In this document: positions 43,622-53,102 of the stretch, piece after piece | Position numbering within the stretch: the first letter of the stretch is position 1 | Layout of the letters: each line of letters opens with the position of its first letter | DNA from: Ignavibacteriales bacterium | GTDB lineage: Bacteria; Bacteroidota; Ignavibacteria; Ignavibacteriales; Melioribacteraceae | Reading direction: 5' to 3' | Assembly: GCA_021740915.1 (NCBI GenBank) | Contig: JAIOYW010000020.1 | Span: 1 to 64,000, forward strand | Length of the DNA: 64,000 nt | The notes under the pieces: generated by a model | What the model was told of the DNA's origin: nothing | Databases searched by the model: none | The model's input: only the letters and a program-made list of their open reading frames with translations | Made by a program: the position numbers and the translations under genes

Positions 43622-44029
43622 ATGAAATCAGATAGTGTAAAAACCTGGATTCACGGAATTAAACCTGAACACAGCTTAATGGCTCAGAGAGTGGACGATT
43701 TAATAAAAGAATTGATACCGGACATTCAGTTTACTACAAAATGGCATAAACCCTCACAACCACTTGGAGTACCTTTCTACGGACTTATTGACAAAGGCTG
43801 GATGATTGCAATGTGGTCGTTTAAGAATGAATTTGCAGTTGGTTTTATAGCGGGAACCCTTTTAGACCCTGAACCACCAGTAACTAGAATGTCAGGACCC
43901 TGGAATCGAAATTCTGATTTCAAAGCAAGAAGAATTGATATCAAAAACGAATCTGAATTTGATGAAAAATTAATTCGTTGTTGGATCGAGCAAGCCGCAA
44001 AACTTCCGGGATGGTCAAAAATTGAATAA
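43622..44029 (+). CDS. DUF1801 (YdhG-like) protein
   Basis: A 135-residue protein. VKTWIHGIKPEHSLMAQRVDDLIKEL, TTKWHKPSQPLGVPFYG and GWMIAMWSFKNEFAVGF fit the DUF1801 fold. ATG 43622 (MKSDSVKTW) is preferred; an upstream ATG at 43559 adds 21 residues that look like translated spacer. Function is not known. Confidence 0.82.
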   Translation: MKSDSVKTWIHGIKPEHSLMAQRVDDLIKELIPDIQFTTKWHKPSQPLGVPFYGLIDKGWMIAMWSFKNEFAVGFIAGTLLDPEPPVTRMSGPWNRNSDFKARRIDIKNESEFDEKLIRCWIEQAAKLPGWSKIE

Positions 44030-44032
44030 AAA

Positions 44033-44288
44033 CACGTTACAATAATGGTTATAAGTAATTGCCCGTTCACGCCGTTGCAGAAAATCATCACATATTTTAC
44101 CTGCAAAGCCGAGCGCTAACCGCACGCAACTAAGCATAGCAATGTTCGTATGGAAATTTCTTTGAATTGCGGATTTATGGGCCGCTGACACAACAATCAG
44201 GTATGTGTTATTAATTATGTTGAACACTGAATAGTAAAGTGGAGATTTATAGTCCGCGTTGTGCATTATTTATTAGATATCGTTAATG
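44033..44288 (+). other. Possible attC-like site H and spacer
   Basis: Starts CGTTACAATAATGG just after the DUF1801 stop, and ends GTTAATG (44282-44288), 28 nt before the RecQ start. Several short complementary words are present, but no clean stem was found by eye. Confidence 0.35.
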
Positions 44289-44315
44289 TAATTTCTCAAC
44301 TTAGATTGAGCTAAA

Positions 44316-46331
44316 ATGACACGGCAAGAAGCGGAACAGCTATTACAAAATACTTTTAAGCTCTCTCATTTTTATGATGAACAATGGGCTGCCATTGATA
44401 AGTTATTAAAAGGCGAGCAGGTTCTTCTGATTGAGAAAACCGGTTTCGGCAAATCGTTGTGCTTCCAGTTTCCCGCAGTGTTGCACAAAGGCATGACGGT
44501 AATTTTCTCACCATTAATTGCGTTAATGCGTGATCAGGTAAAAAAACTGAACTTATTGGGAATTGCCGCCAACTGTGTTAATAGCGAGCAAACGCCTGAG
44601 GAAAATACTCAGATAATTAAGGATGCAATATCCGGGGAAATTAAAATTCTTTATATAGCCCCTGAAAGGCAGGAAAATTCTGAGTGGGTGGAAGCAACCC
44701 GGCGGATGAATCTTTCAATGGTTGTGGTTGATGAAGCTCATTGTATTTCAGTTTGGGGGCATGATTTCAGGCCAGCTTTCAGACGCATTATTAATCTTGT
44801 TAATTTGCTGCCGAAAGGGCTTCCGGTACTTGCAACAACTGCAACTGCCACAAAAAGGGTGGAGGCTGATATTGCCGCACAGATGGGAGGAAATTTAACT
44901 ACAATCAGGGGTAACCTGATGAGGGATAATTTCAGGCTGCTCGTAATAAAAGTTAATTCGGATGATGAAAAACTGATATGGTTAGGTCAAAATCTTGGAA
45001 ATATTCCGGGAACCGGCATACTATATACAGGGACAAGAGTTAATACGGAGATATATTCCAAATGGTTTGAGTATCTAAATATATCCTCGGCAAGTTATAA
45101 TGCGGGATTAGATCCTGAATCGAGAATTGCTGTTGAAAATGGTTTGATGGAGAATCGTTGGAAATGTGTGATTTCTACAAATGCACTGGGGATGGGAATT
45201 GACAAACCCGACATTCGTTTTATAATACATACCCAAATACCGCAATCGCCTATCCATTATTATCAGGAAATCGGAAGAGCCGGCAAGGATGGTCAGCCGG
45301 CATATATAATCCTTTTTTTTTATGGAGAAGATAAAAAGCTGCCCGAAGCTTTTATTGAGGGCGGAAGACCTGCAATCCCAAAGTATGAAAAAGTTATCAC
45401 GGCAATAAAAAATGAAATGCTCGGCGAACGTGAACTGATGAAGCGGACTAATTTGAAGCAGACTCAAATAAGAGTAATAAAAGCCGATCTTATTGAACAA
45501 AAAATTATTCGTGAGGTAACAGTTGGGAAAAGCAAAAAGTTTGAATATATTCCAGGTGCACCGCAGTTAAATACTAAAACTTTTGAGGAATTGCGTGCAA
45601 GCAAAACCCGTGATTTGGATAAAATGCTTGAATATGTTGAAACAACTCAATCACGCATGAAATACCTTTGCGATTATCTGGGTGATTCGTCAATACACGA
45701 TTTTACTAATTGTGATAATACAGGGCTGAAAAAAAGAACAGTTTCAGTCAATGAAGAATGGACTAAGAAACTGCAGGATTTTCGTGAGGATTATTTTCCG
45801 GAACTTGATGTTGAGACAAAGGGAGCGAATTTAGTAATTGGGATAGCTGCTTCATATTATGGTGTTTCAAATGTAGGCGGCGCTTTGCATCGCAGCAAGT
45901 ATGAAAACGCCGGTGATTTTCCCGATTTTCTTTTAAGATTAGCGCTAAAAGCATATCGCAAAAAATTTGGCCAGGAAAAATTTGATCTTATCCTCTATGT
46001 TCCACCAACAAAGTCGGGTGACCTTGTTAAAAATTTTGCTGTGAAAGTATCGGAAGTCCTAAAATTCCCGATCTCTCATAATTTAATTAAGCATAGAACA
46101 ACGAGTGAACAGAAAGTTTTTGAAAACTCTTATCTGAAATCCGACAATGTAAAAGATGCTTTTGAGCTTAAAACACCGGATGAAGTGAGAGGGAAAACCA
46201 TTTTATTAATTGATGATATTTTCGACAGCGGCTCGACAATTAAAGAAATTGGAAGATATTTAAGTAATTTAGGGGCTGTTAAGATAGCGCCCTTAGTAAT
46301 AGCAAGAACAGTCGGAGGAGATTTAGTCTGA
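44316..46331 (+). CDS. RecQ-like DNA helicase fused to a phosphoribosyltransferase domain
   Basis: A 671-residue protein. Residues 1-345 are a RecQ-type SF2 helicase: GFGKSLCFQFPA (motif I), VVVDEAHCISVWGHDFRP (II), LATTATAT (III), STNALGMGIDKPDIRF (V) and HYYQEIGRAGKDG (VI). After a linker with a winged-helix-like part, residues 500-671 hold a PRTase fold: ILYVPPTKSGD and the PRPP loop ILLIDDIFDSGSTIKEI, as in ComF. HRDC is absent. It is coupled to the DprA-like gene by a CTGA overlap. Together they resemble DNA-uptake proteins reused in a defence-like pair; this is inference. Confidence 0.93.
   Translation: MTRQEAEQLLQNTFKLSHFYDEQWAAIDKLLKGEQVLLIEKTGFGKSLCFQFPAVLHKGMTVIFSPLIALMRDQVKKLNLLGIAANCVNSEQTPEENTQIIKDAISGEIKILYIAPERQENSEWVEATRRMNLSMVVVDEAHCISVWGHDFRPAFRRIINLVNLLPKGLPVLATTATATKRVEADIAAQMGGNLTTIRGNLMRDNFRLLVIKVNSDDEKLIWLGQNLGNIPGTGILYTGTRVNTEIYSKWFEYLNISSASYNAGLDPESRIAVENGLMENRWKCVISTNALGMGIDKPDIRFIIHTQIPQSPIHYYQEIGRAGKDGQPAYIILFFYGEDKKLPEAFIEGGRPAIPKYEKVITAIKNEMLGERELMKRTNLKQTQIRVIKADLIEQKIIREVTVGKSKKFEYIPGAPQLNTKTFEELRASKTRDLDKMLEYVETTQSRMKYLCDYLGDSSIHDFTNCDNTGLKKRTVSVNEEWTKKLQDFREDYFPELDVETKGANLVIGIAASYYGVSNVGGALHRSKYENAGDFPDFLLRLALKAYRKKFGQEKFDLILYVPPTKSGDLVKNFAVKVSEVLKFPISHNLIKHRTTSEQKVFENSYLKSDNVKDAFELKTPDEVRGKTILLIDDIFDSGSTIKEIGRYLSNLGAVKIAPLVIARTVGGDLV
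46314..46331 (+). promoter_or_regulatory. Ribosome site GGAGGAG deciding a CTG start
   Basis: GGAGGAG at 46314-46320 is followed after 7 nt by CTG (46328-46330), which overlaps the RecQ stop TGA (46329-46331). The spacing is ideal for the CTG and too long for the TTG at 46358. Confidence 0.7.
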
Positions 46332-47467
46332 ACAAAGAAGCTGCATATTGGATAGCATTGGCACATTTGCCAAGATGGGGTTACCTAAAAATTAACAACC
46401 TGATCATAAAATTTTACCATGAGAAAAAACTTTCAATAGAGGATTTTTTCCAATTATCCGAAGATGAATGGCAAACCGAATTTGATCTTGGATATAAGGA
46501 AACAGAGGATTTAAAGAAGGCAAAATCCGAATTGGTCAACAATGCTTTTTTAGCTGAAACGTTGATAAATGAAGGATATGAGATAATCCCGATAACTTCA
46601 CCCGAATATTCAAAAACCCTCAAAGCAAATCTTAAAGCAGCACACGCACCGGCTTTATTATATGTCAAAGGCAACAAACAAATAATGCAGGAAAAATCTA
46701 TTGCAATTGTCGGCTCTCGTTCTGCCTCTGAAATAGCATTAGCATTTACCGATAATATCGCCATGTTAGCGAGCAGGGAGCATAAAGTAGTTGTAAGCGG
46801 TTTTGCAAAAGGAGTTGACAAACAAGCATTAGATTCGGCAATTAATTACAAAGGACAGAGTATAATTGTGCTTCCTCAGGGAATAATGACCTTTGGTTCA
46901 GGTTTTAAACTTTATTACAGGCAAATTGTTGATGGTGATGTTTTAGTCCTGAGTACTTTTTTCCCAAAAGCTCCATGGAAAGCAGAATTAGCGATGGCAA
47001 GAAATCCAATCATATACGGTCTTGCTGATGAAATATGTGTTGCAGAATCGTCTGAAAAAGGGGGAACCTGGTCCGGAGTTGTTGACGGATTAAGAAAAAA
47101 AAGAATAATATATGTTCGAAAACCAGAAACATCTGAAAGAAATGCTAATGATTTATTGATACAAAAAGGCGCCATACCGGTTAATTTCGATGGCAAGCCT
47201 GAGAGCGGTCATTATCCGTTAACATCGGCGAACAGCGCGATATTTGTCCGCGAAAATGAAGAAAATAACCAAAAACGAATCTTGGATTTGCTTAAGAATG
47301 GAGAATATTCGGCAAAAGAAATTATTCAAAAATTAGACTTAAATTGGTCAGAAAAACAACTCAGAGTTTTTTTAGAAAATCAAAAAGATGTTGAATGTAT
47401 GAGCGGCAAACCTTTGCGATTTACTCTGAAAGATTCAACAATAAAGCAGAAATCATTATTTGATTAA
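46328..47467 (+). CDS. DprA/Smf-like DNA-processing protein, probable CTG start
   Basis: A 379-residue protein with an N-terminal helical part and a Rossmann-like DprA core: IAIVGSRSASEIAL, VSGFAKGVDKQALDSAI, IIVLPQGI and WSGVVDGLRKKRIIYVRKP. The C-terminus resembles a winged helix. The usual DprA N-terminus is recovered only from CTG 46328 (NKEAAYWIALAHLPRWG); TTG 46358 would remove it. DprA loads RecA on single-stranded DNA in transformation; the pairing with a RecQ-PRTase fusion suggests another role. Confidence 0.85.
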   Translation: MNKEAAYWIALAHLPRWGYLKINNLIIKFYHEKKLSIEDFFQLSEDEWQTEFDLGYKETEDLKKAKSELVNNAFLAETLINEGYEIIPITSPEYSKTLKANLKAAHAPALLYVKGNKQIMQEKSIAIVGSRSASEIALAFTDNIAMLASREHKVVVSGFAKGVDKQALDSAINYKGQSIIVLPQGIMTFGSGFKLYYRQIVDGDVLVLSTFFPKAPWKAELAMARNPIIYGLADEICVAESSEKGGTWSGVVDGLRKKRIIYVRKPETSERNANDLLIQKGAIPVNFDGKPESGHYPLTSANSAIFVRENEENNQKRILDLLKNGEYSAKEIIQKLDLNWSEKQLRVFLENQKDVECMSGKPLRFTLKDSTIKQKSLFD

Positions 47468-47516
47468 TTACAGCCGATTATAGGAGCATTTTTGTTGCTG
47501 CCGGAACACTCCTCAG

Positions 47517-48143
47517 TCATGCCTTCCTTACTCTGCCAAAGAGATACAGCATTTCCGCCCCGATCTGCTTCGCTCTTTCGGTGTATTTTACAGACTCAAG
47601 GCTGGTCCCGTCATACGCTTTAGGGTCTTCATAACGGACAGGGAAGCGGGCTTCCGCTCCGAAAACGACCGGACAGTTTTCGTCTGCATCCGAACAGGTC
47701 ATAACAGCTGTAAAGTTTTTCTGCGGATTGAACGGGTCGGAATATTTTTTTGAAAAACACTTTAGTGGATTTTTTTCTGCTGAGTAAAAAACTTCATAAA
47801 CCGGATTATCTGTGTAGTCAGTTTTTTTAATCCTGAAACCAAGTCCGCCCAATGCTTCAACAGCCCGCGGATTAAATGCCGTTGCCTCAGTTCCGCCGGA
47901 AAAACAATTTACACCTTCAATACCGTAATATTCTGCAGAAGTCTGCGCCCAGATTTGAGCAATATGGCTTCTGCGTGAATTATGTGTGCATATAAAAATA
48001 AAATTCAACTCACTTTTCTTGCTGAGTAAGCTGCTGATATAATCAGCGAATTCTTTAAGCAGGTTTTTTCTTTCAGGCGGAATTTCGCCGAATGAAGAAC
48101 TCAACTGCTGAATTGTTATTTCGAGATCATTGTATAAAGGCAT
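47517..48143 (-). CDS. arsC: Arsenate reductase, thioredoxin-coupled (LMW phosphatase fold)
   Basis: A 208-residue cytoplasmic enzyme reducing As(V) to As(III). The phosphatase-type loop is C52-THNSR-R58 (Cx5R), and the redox pair is C150-SDADEN-C157, with the same spacing as in S. aureus ArsC (C82/C89). An N-terminal extension of about 45 residues is unusual. It is the last gene of a minus-strand arsenic operon and follows CcdA by 18 nt. Three thioredoxin-fold proteins upstream could serve it. Confidence 0.93.
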   Translation of the reverse strand: MPLYNDLEITIQQLSSSFGEIPPERKNLLKEFADYISSLLSKKSELNFIFICTHNSRRSHIAQIWAQTSAEYYGIEGVNCFSGGTEATAFNPRAVEALGGLGFRIKKTDYTDNPVYEVFYSAEKNPLKCFSKKYSDPFNPQKNFTAVMTCSDADENCPVVFGAEARFPVRYEDPKAYDGTSLESVKYTERAKQIGAEMLYLFGRVRKA

Positions 48144-48161
48144 TTAATTATCCTCTCCAAA

Positions 48162-48863
48162 TTAAATAGTTGTAAAGATCAGGTATATCCCGCCGAGAAT
48201 AACCAGTATTCCGCATATTCTTTTTGTCCATAAAATTGTTCGTGATCCCTCACTCCAGTCCAAATATTTCTGAAGCTTTCCGGTAAGTGTTCCGGCTCCG
48301 ACAATCACAGAACAATGACCGATGCCGAAAGCGAAAAGAAAAATCACGGAGAGCAGAAAATCCGACTGAGCAGTTTGAAAAACAATTCCAAGTACCGGCG
48401 CCATATAGGCGAACGTGCAAGGTCCTAGAGCAATTCCAAACAACAATCCTAAAATCAGAGCGGCGGCAAGTCCACTGGTTTTAGTCTTATGAATCCCGAT
48501 TGTGTCCCACTCAAGTTTAATTATATCGAGCAGATATAACCCGACAACAAAGAAAATTCCAGCCACAAAATAGTTCCCATAGATTCCGACATCTCCCATC
48601 AATCTTCCGAGAGATGCAGTAATTAATCCAATTATCGCGATTGTGACTAATATTCCCACCGAAAAAATCATAGAAATACTGAATGTTCTGCTGACAGAGA
48701 TTTTCCCCTGTGAACTGATAAACCCCACGATCAGAGGAATGCTTGAAAGATGACAAGGAGAGAGTAAAACCGATAATACTCCCCAGAAAAAAGATGCAGG
48801 CAGAGCAATCCACAGAGTCCCGTTCAAGGCTTCATATAATGCTGTAAATAGATTCTCGAACAT
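48162..48863 (-). CDS. CcdA-like transmembrane electron carrier
   Basis: A 233-residue membrane protein of the CcdA/DsbD-beta family with six helices. The two redox Cys are in LSPCHLSSIPL and LGPCTFAYMAPVLG. It moves reducing power from cytoplasmic thioredoxin to exported thioredoxins. It is encoded 2 nt after the exported thioredoxin, so it probably feeds that protein. Confidence 0.93.
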   Translation of the reverse strand: MFENLFTALYEALNGTLWIALPASFFWGVLSVLLSPCHLSSIPLIVGFISSQGKISVSRTFSISMIFSVGILVTIAIIGLITASLGRLMGDVGIYGNYFVAGIFFVVGLYLLDIIKLEWDTIGIHKTKTSGLAAALILGLLFGIALGPCTFAYMAPVLGIVFQTAQSDFLLSVIFLFAFGIGHCSVIVGAGTLTGKLQKYLDWSEGSRTILWTKRICGILVILGGIYLIFTTI

Positions 48864-48865
48864 TG

Positions 48866-49267
48866 TCAGCCTTTTTTTGTGAGAGGAAGCAGTCCTTTCT
48901 GCTGCAAGATTTTATCAATTTCAGCTTCCGGATAAAATCCCTGATGCCTGTGGAATTCCTTCCCGTTGCCATCAAGAAAAACCTGTGTGGGAATCAGATT
49001 TATCTGATATTTCTGGGCATAATGTTTTTGTTCGGGTTTCCACACATCATAAAAAACAACTTTAACCTGATCGCCGTATTTCTTTTCGATCGCTTCCATA
49101 ACCGGCTGCATCTGTTTACATGGGATGCAGTTTACTGAACCGAGTTCGATGAAAGTGACCAAGGGATTCTTTGAGCCAGCGACCTGATCAGATTGGTCAG
49201 TCTTCTGCGCCTGAAAAGGAGTGCAGAGAATCAGAAAAAAAACTGCTGCAAAAAGTGGCACTCTCAT
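48866..49267 (-). CDS. Exported thioredoxin
   Basis: A 133-residue protein with a signal peptide (VPLFAAVFFLILCTPFQA) and a thioredoxin fold with VNCIPCKQMQPVM (CIPC) and the cis-Pro in INLIPTQVFL. It should be kept reduced by the CcdA-like protein encoded next. Confidence 0.93.
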   Translation of the reverse strand: MRVPLFAAVFFLILCTPFQAQKTDQSDQVAGSKNPLVTFIELGSVNCIPCKQMQPVMEAIEKKYGDQVKVVFYDVWKPEQKHYAQKYQINLIPTQVFLDGNGKEFHRHQGFYPEAEIDKILQQKGLLPLTKKG

Positions 49268-49270
49268 TTT

Positions 49271-49510
49271 TCAGCCCTCATTAAGCCATTGAAGTATCTG
49301 TTCGTCTTTGGGAATGATCCCGTAACTTTTAACCTTTTCATTGACAACAAGTCCGGGTGTCATCATAATTCCGTACTTCATAATGTCATTGATCTCCGTG
49401 ACTTTCTCAACGGTGGCATTAATATTATTACTTGCGATCACTTCCCTCACCTTTGATTCAAGAGCCATACATTTTTTGCATCCGGTTCCAAGAATTTTTA
49501 CTGCTGCCAT
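49271..49510 (-). CDS. Small thioredoxin-like redox disulfide protein (TM0996/MTH895 type)
   Basis: A 79-residue single thioredoxin fold with GTGCKKCMALE (CKKC) and MTPGLVVNEKV. ATG 49510 follows AAGGTGATGAAA at a good distance; GTG 49519 and ATG 49516 are possible. Members often accompany DUF318 permeases in arsenic or redox operons, as here. Confidence 0.9.
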   Translation of the reverse strand: MAAVKILGTGCKKCMALESKVREVIASNNINATVEKVTEINDIMKYGIMMTPGLVVNEKVKSYGIIPKDEQILQWLNEG

Positions 49511-49584
49511 TTTCATCACCTTAATTTATTATCTTACCAAAAATTAAACTCTGCAATTTTTATACTTTCTGATCCCAAAATATT

Positions 49585-50136
49585 TTATTCCCAGAAATAC
49601 ATTTGGGCTTCAAGAGAATTTGGGAAATTTGATTTGATATCTGACAGGGTTTGCTTCATCAACGTATTATCCTTTGTCATTATGTAGCGTGCTTTTTCTA
49701 TCTGAACCAGAAGACGCGGATAAAGCGCAGAATCAGTCAGATCATTCAGACCTTGCTCTGTATTACGGATCACCTCATCATATTTGCCCGCAGGCATTAT
49801 TGTTTCGGCTATTCCGATTCGGAGCATTGCCCGGAAATCCAATGCAGGCAGATAGCCGTTAAAATGGAAAAACGATCTGCCGTTATGATCGAGAAAGTAA
49901 ACAGAGGGAGTCCAGTAAGCGCCAAGTTCTTTCCGTTCCTGTCTGTTTCTTATCAGATCAAGTTTAAGCAGAATAAACCAATCGAGCATCTCCTTTTTGA
50001 GATTTTCGTCGATATACGTTGTGCTGTTCAGTTTTTTGCAGCCTCCGCAGCCATCCATCTCAAATTGCAGCAGAATAGGTTTATGTTCCTGCAGCGATGC
50101 ATTTTTTGCATCATCTAAGTTATTTAGCCAAATCAT
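49585..50136 (-). CDS. Cytoplasmic thioredoxin-fold protein (CGGC)
   Basis: A 183-residue protein without a signal peptide. It has an active-site-like MDGCGGCKKLN, and the fold continues with WTPSVYFLDHNGR, then a helical tail of about 70 residues. It resembles thioredoxin_7/DUF255-type proteins. It is the first thioredoxin gene after acr3 (77 nt). Substrate unknown; ArsC is a candidate. Confidence 0.85.
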   Translation of the reverse strand: MIWLNNLDDAKNASLQEHKPILLQFEMDGCGGCKKLNSTTYIDENLKKEMLDWFILLKLDLIRNRQERKELGAYWTPSVYFLDHNGRSFFHFNGYLPALDFRAMLRIGIAETIMPAGKYDEVIRNTEQGLNDLTDSALYPRLLVQIEKARYIMTKDNTLMKQTLSDIKSNFPNSLEAQMYFWE

Positions 50137-50213
50137 ATTTTTTTCTCCGGATTATTTTCATTTCAAATATTTATGATAATTTAATTAATATCTGTCTTTT
50201 TATTCGGAATCTG

Positions 50214-51299
50214 CTAAGGGCACACATCCGGAGATTTAACACTTCCTTCTTCAACTTCCCCCTTAAAATATTTTTTCTGAAACCGTAGTGAAACGTTAAC
50301 CAGTCCGATAAGCACAGGCACTTCAACAAGCGGGCCTATGACGGCTGCAAATGCCTCTCCGCTGTTTATGCCGAAAACTGCAATGGCAACAGCAATTGCG
50401 AGTTCAAAATTATTACTTGCAGCAGTGAATGAGAGTGTTGCCGTTTTGGAATAGTCAGCCCCGACTTTTTTCCCCAGGTAAAATGAAACGAGAAACATAA
50501 TGATAAAATATATGACCAGGGGTATTGCAATTCTTACAACATCAAGCGGGATTCTGACAATATACTCTCCCTTGAGTGAAAACATTACAAATATGGTGAA
50601 TAGCAGAGCTATTAAGGTTACCGGACTGATTTTCGGGATAAATTTCGACCCATACCATTCTTTCCCTTTTGCTCTGAGCAATACAAATCTGGTGACCATT
50701 CCGCCGAAGAAAGGGATTCCTAAATATATCAGCACACTTTCAGCTACCTGACCGATTGTAATATCAACGGCAAAACTCTGTAAACCAAACCATGCGGGTA
50801 TTACTGTCAAAAAAGCATAAGCGTAAAGCGAGAAAAACAGCACCTGGAAAATCGAGTTAAAAGCAACGAGTCCCGCAGCATACTCTGTATCTCCTTTAGC
50901 AAGTTCGTTCCACACAATAACCATTGCAATGCAGCGCGCCAGCCCGATCAATATTAAACCAGCCATGTATTCGGGATAGTCCTGAAGGAAGAGCACTGCA
51001 AGACCGAACATCAGTACAGGACCAATCAGCCAATTCTGCACAAGAGATAAACCCAGAACTTTTACATTTCTGAACACATCCGGCAGATCTTCATACTTTA
51101 CCTTTGCAAGCGGCGGATACATCATTAATATTAATCCGACAGCAATAGGGATATTTGTGGTTCCAACGCTCAATGAATTCCAGAAGCCGGCAACATTCGG
51201 GAAAAGATGTCCCGTTAACACGCCCGCGAACATGGCAAAAAATATCCATAAAGTAAGATATCTGTCCAGAAACGAAAGTTTTTTTATCAGTGAATTCAT
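50214..51299 (-). CDS. acr3: Arsenite efflux transporter, ACR3 family
   Basis: A 361-residue membrane protein with ten helices. The conserved Cys and surroundings are in [31 protein letters not shown] and [22 protein letters not shown] are further family blocks. It extrudes As(III) produced by ArsC using the proton gradient. It lies in the operon between the permease and thioredoxin genes. Confidence 0.96.
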   Translation of the reverse strand: MNSLIKKLSFLDRYLTLWIFFAMFAGVLTGHLFPNVAGFWNSLSVGTTNIPIAVGLILMMYPPLAKVKYEDLPDVFRNVKVLGLSLVQNWLIGPVLMFGLAVLFLQDYPEYMAGLILIGLARCIAMVIVWNELAKGDTEYAAGLVAFNSIFQVLFFSLYAYAFLTVIPAWFGLQSFAVDITIGQVAESVLIYLGIPFFGGMVTRFVLLRAKGKEWYGSKFIPKISPVTLIALLFTIFVMFSLKGEYIVRIPLDVVRIAIPLVIYFIIMFLVSFYLGKKVGADYSKTATLSFTAASNNFELAIAVAIAVFGINSGEAFAAVIGPLVEVPVLIGLVNVSLRFQKKYFKGEVEEGSVKSPDVCP

Positions 51300-51419
51300 C
51301 TAAATCCCTTCTTCAAAAATTGTTTTGAATAAAAAGCTTTTCGGGGTCACAGCGGAATATTAACTGGAATCAGAATGTCCCGGAAGTTAGCCCAACCAAA
51401 AATATGTCCTGTCAGATTC

Positions 51420-52721
51420 TTATATGGCGCCATATATAAACCCGCTCAGGGTTGACATCATTATTACAAGAGCGACATAAACGAGCGTTTTTTGTGTGCC
51501 AAGTACTCCCCTTATCACAAGCATATTTGGAAGTGAGAGTGCAGGACCTGCAAGTAAAAGTGCCAGTGCCGGTCCTTTACCCATGCCGCCTTTAATCAAA
51601 CCTTGCAGAATCGGTATTTCAGTCAGCGTGGCGAAATACATAAAAGCACCCGTAACCGAAGCGAAAAAATTAGAGAAAAATGAATTTCCACCGACCAATG
51701 TGTTAATCCACTCCTTCGGAATAATACCCCCATCACCCTCCACCGTGCCCAGCAGAAAACCGGCTGCCAGAACACCAGCTCCCAGCAGCGGCATTATCTG
51801 TTTTGCAAAACCCCAGCTCTCGCCGAGCCATTGGTTTGGTTCTCCTTCGGATAATGTCAGGGCTAATGTTGTGGCTATTATCGCAACAATAAATGGGAGC
51901 ATAGGCATATCGTAAAAAAAGAGCGATGTAATAACAACTGCGGCAGTTCCAGACAGTGCAAACAACTTTTTAACTTTCACAATGAATATCATGGATATTG
52001 CAAAGCCCGCCCCGAAAATCGATGTAATAAACCATTTGTTTGCATAAACTGAATACCAGAAACCTTCAGTGCTGTCTGACGGCTTTCCCCAGTTGACAAA
52101 TAACAGAATTGCAACAAGGATAAAAAAGTGCAGGGTAGTCTGCCAGATTGGTCTTGTCTCCTCTATCTCAGGTAATGCAATCTGAGTATCCGATCTTTCT
52201 TTTTCCTCTTTCCGGTAAATAAATGACATTATAAGACCGATAACAATGCTGAAAGTAACAGCGCCGATAACTCGTGCAATACCAAGTTCAATGCCAAGAA
52301 TTCGTGCGGTCAGGATAATCGCCAGAATATTAATTGCGGGGCCTGAGTAAAGGAAAGCAATTGCGGGTCCTAATCCAGCGCCTCTTTTATGAATACTTGA
52401 GAAAAGCGGAAGAACCGTGCAGGAGCAAACGGCTAAAATTGAACCTGAAACAGAAGCGACTAAATAGGCAGCCCACTTTTTAGCTTTCGCTCCAAAGTAT
52501 TTAATAACCGCAGCCTGACTAATAAAAACCGATATAACACCGGCAATAAAAAATGCCGGAACCAGGCATAAAATGACGTGTTCCTGAGCATACCATTTCG
52601 CAAGTGCGAATGCATCAATTATTGCATCCCGGAATGTTATATTTTCAACGGGCATAAAGTATGCAAAAAGAAAAAATAAAATTATCCACAAAAATGACTT
52701 ATACTGATCTTTCCATTCCAT
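51420..52721 (-). CDS. DUF318/ArsP-like permease
   Basis: A 433-residue membrane protein, eight or more helices, in two related halves: SGSILAVCSCTVLPLFSSIHKRGAGLGPA and the second half with ALALLLAGPALSLPNMLVI. The CSCTVLP Cys pair is typical. Some members export methylated trivalent arsenic (ArsP); others have unknown cargo. The arsenic operon makes an arsenical likely. Confidence 0.9.
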   Translation of the reverse strand: MEWKDQYKSFLWIILFFLFAYFMPVENITFRDAIIDAFALAKWYAQEHVILCLVPAFFIAGVISVFISQAAVIKYFGAKAKKWAAYLVASVSGSILAVCSCTVLPLFSSIHKRGAGLGPAIAFLYSGPAINILAIILTARILGIELGIARVIGAVTFSIVIGLIMSFIYRKEEKERSDTQIALPEIEETRPIWQTTLHFFILVAILLFVNWGKPSDSTEGFWYSVYANKWFITSIFGAGFAISMIFIVKVKKLFALSGTAAVVITSLFFYDMPMLPFIVAIIATTLALTLSEGEPNQWLGESWGFAKQIMPLLGAGVLAAGFLLGTVEGDGGIIPKEWINTLVGGNSFFSNFFASVTGAFMYFATLTEIPILQGLIKGGMGKGPALALLLAGPALSLPNMLVIRGVLGTQKTLVYVALVIMMSTLSGFIYGAI

Positions 52722-52750
52722 ATTAATTCGCCTGCAACCGAATTATTCGT

Positions 52751-53098
52751 TTATTTAATGCTGCATATTTCATTTCGGTCCAGAGATTTTATTCGTTCTT
52801 TGTCGAGGATTATCATATCTTCATCGCCTATCCAGAAATCAAGTGAAGTTAAAATCCCTGTGACACGCAGATCCTCAGGCTGTGGATTGATAAAATAATT
52901 GACCCATTTCCCGTCTTTCGATTCAATCACAAAACCGCTTTCTTTGAGTATTTTCAGATGTTCCGACACGGTGGAATTGGCTAATTGCAGTAATTCGCGG
53001 ATCTCACAAACGCATAATGGTTTGGTCTGAAGTGCTTTCAGTATCCTGAGTCTGTTTTTATCAGCCAGCGCCTTAAAAATATTTGTATTTTCTTTCAT
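52751..53098 (-). CDS. arsR: ArsR-family metalloid-responsive repressor
   Basis: A 115-residue winged-helix repressor. Residues in LCVCEIRELL form the CVC arsenic-binding motif on the DNA-contact helix, and a further Cys is near the end (NEICSIK). It is the first gene of the arsenic operon; the 10-bp inverted repeat just upstream of its start (53103-53130) is the probable operator. Arsenite binding would release it. Confidence 0.95.
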   Translation of the reverse strand: MKENTNIFKALADKNRLRILKALQTKPLCVCEIRELLQLANSTVSEHLKILKESGFVIESKDGKWVNYFINPQPEDLRVTGILTSLDFWIGDEDMIILDKERIKSLDRNEICSIK

Positions 53099-53102
53099 GA
53101 AA

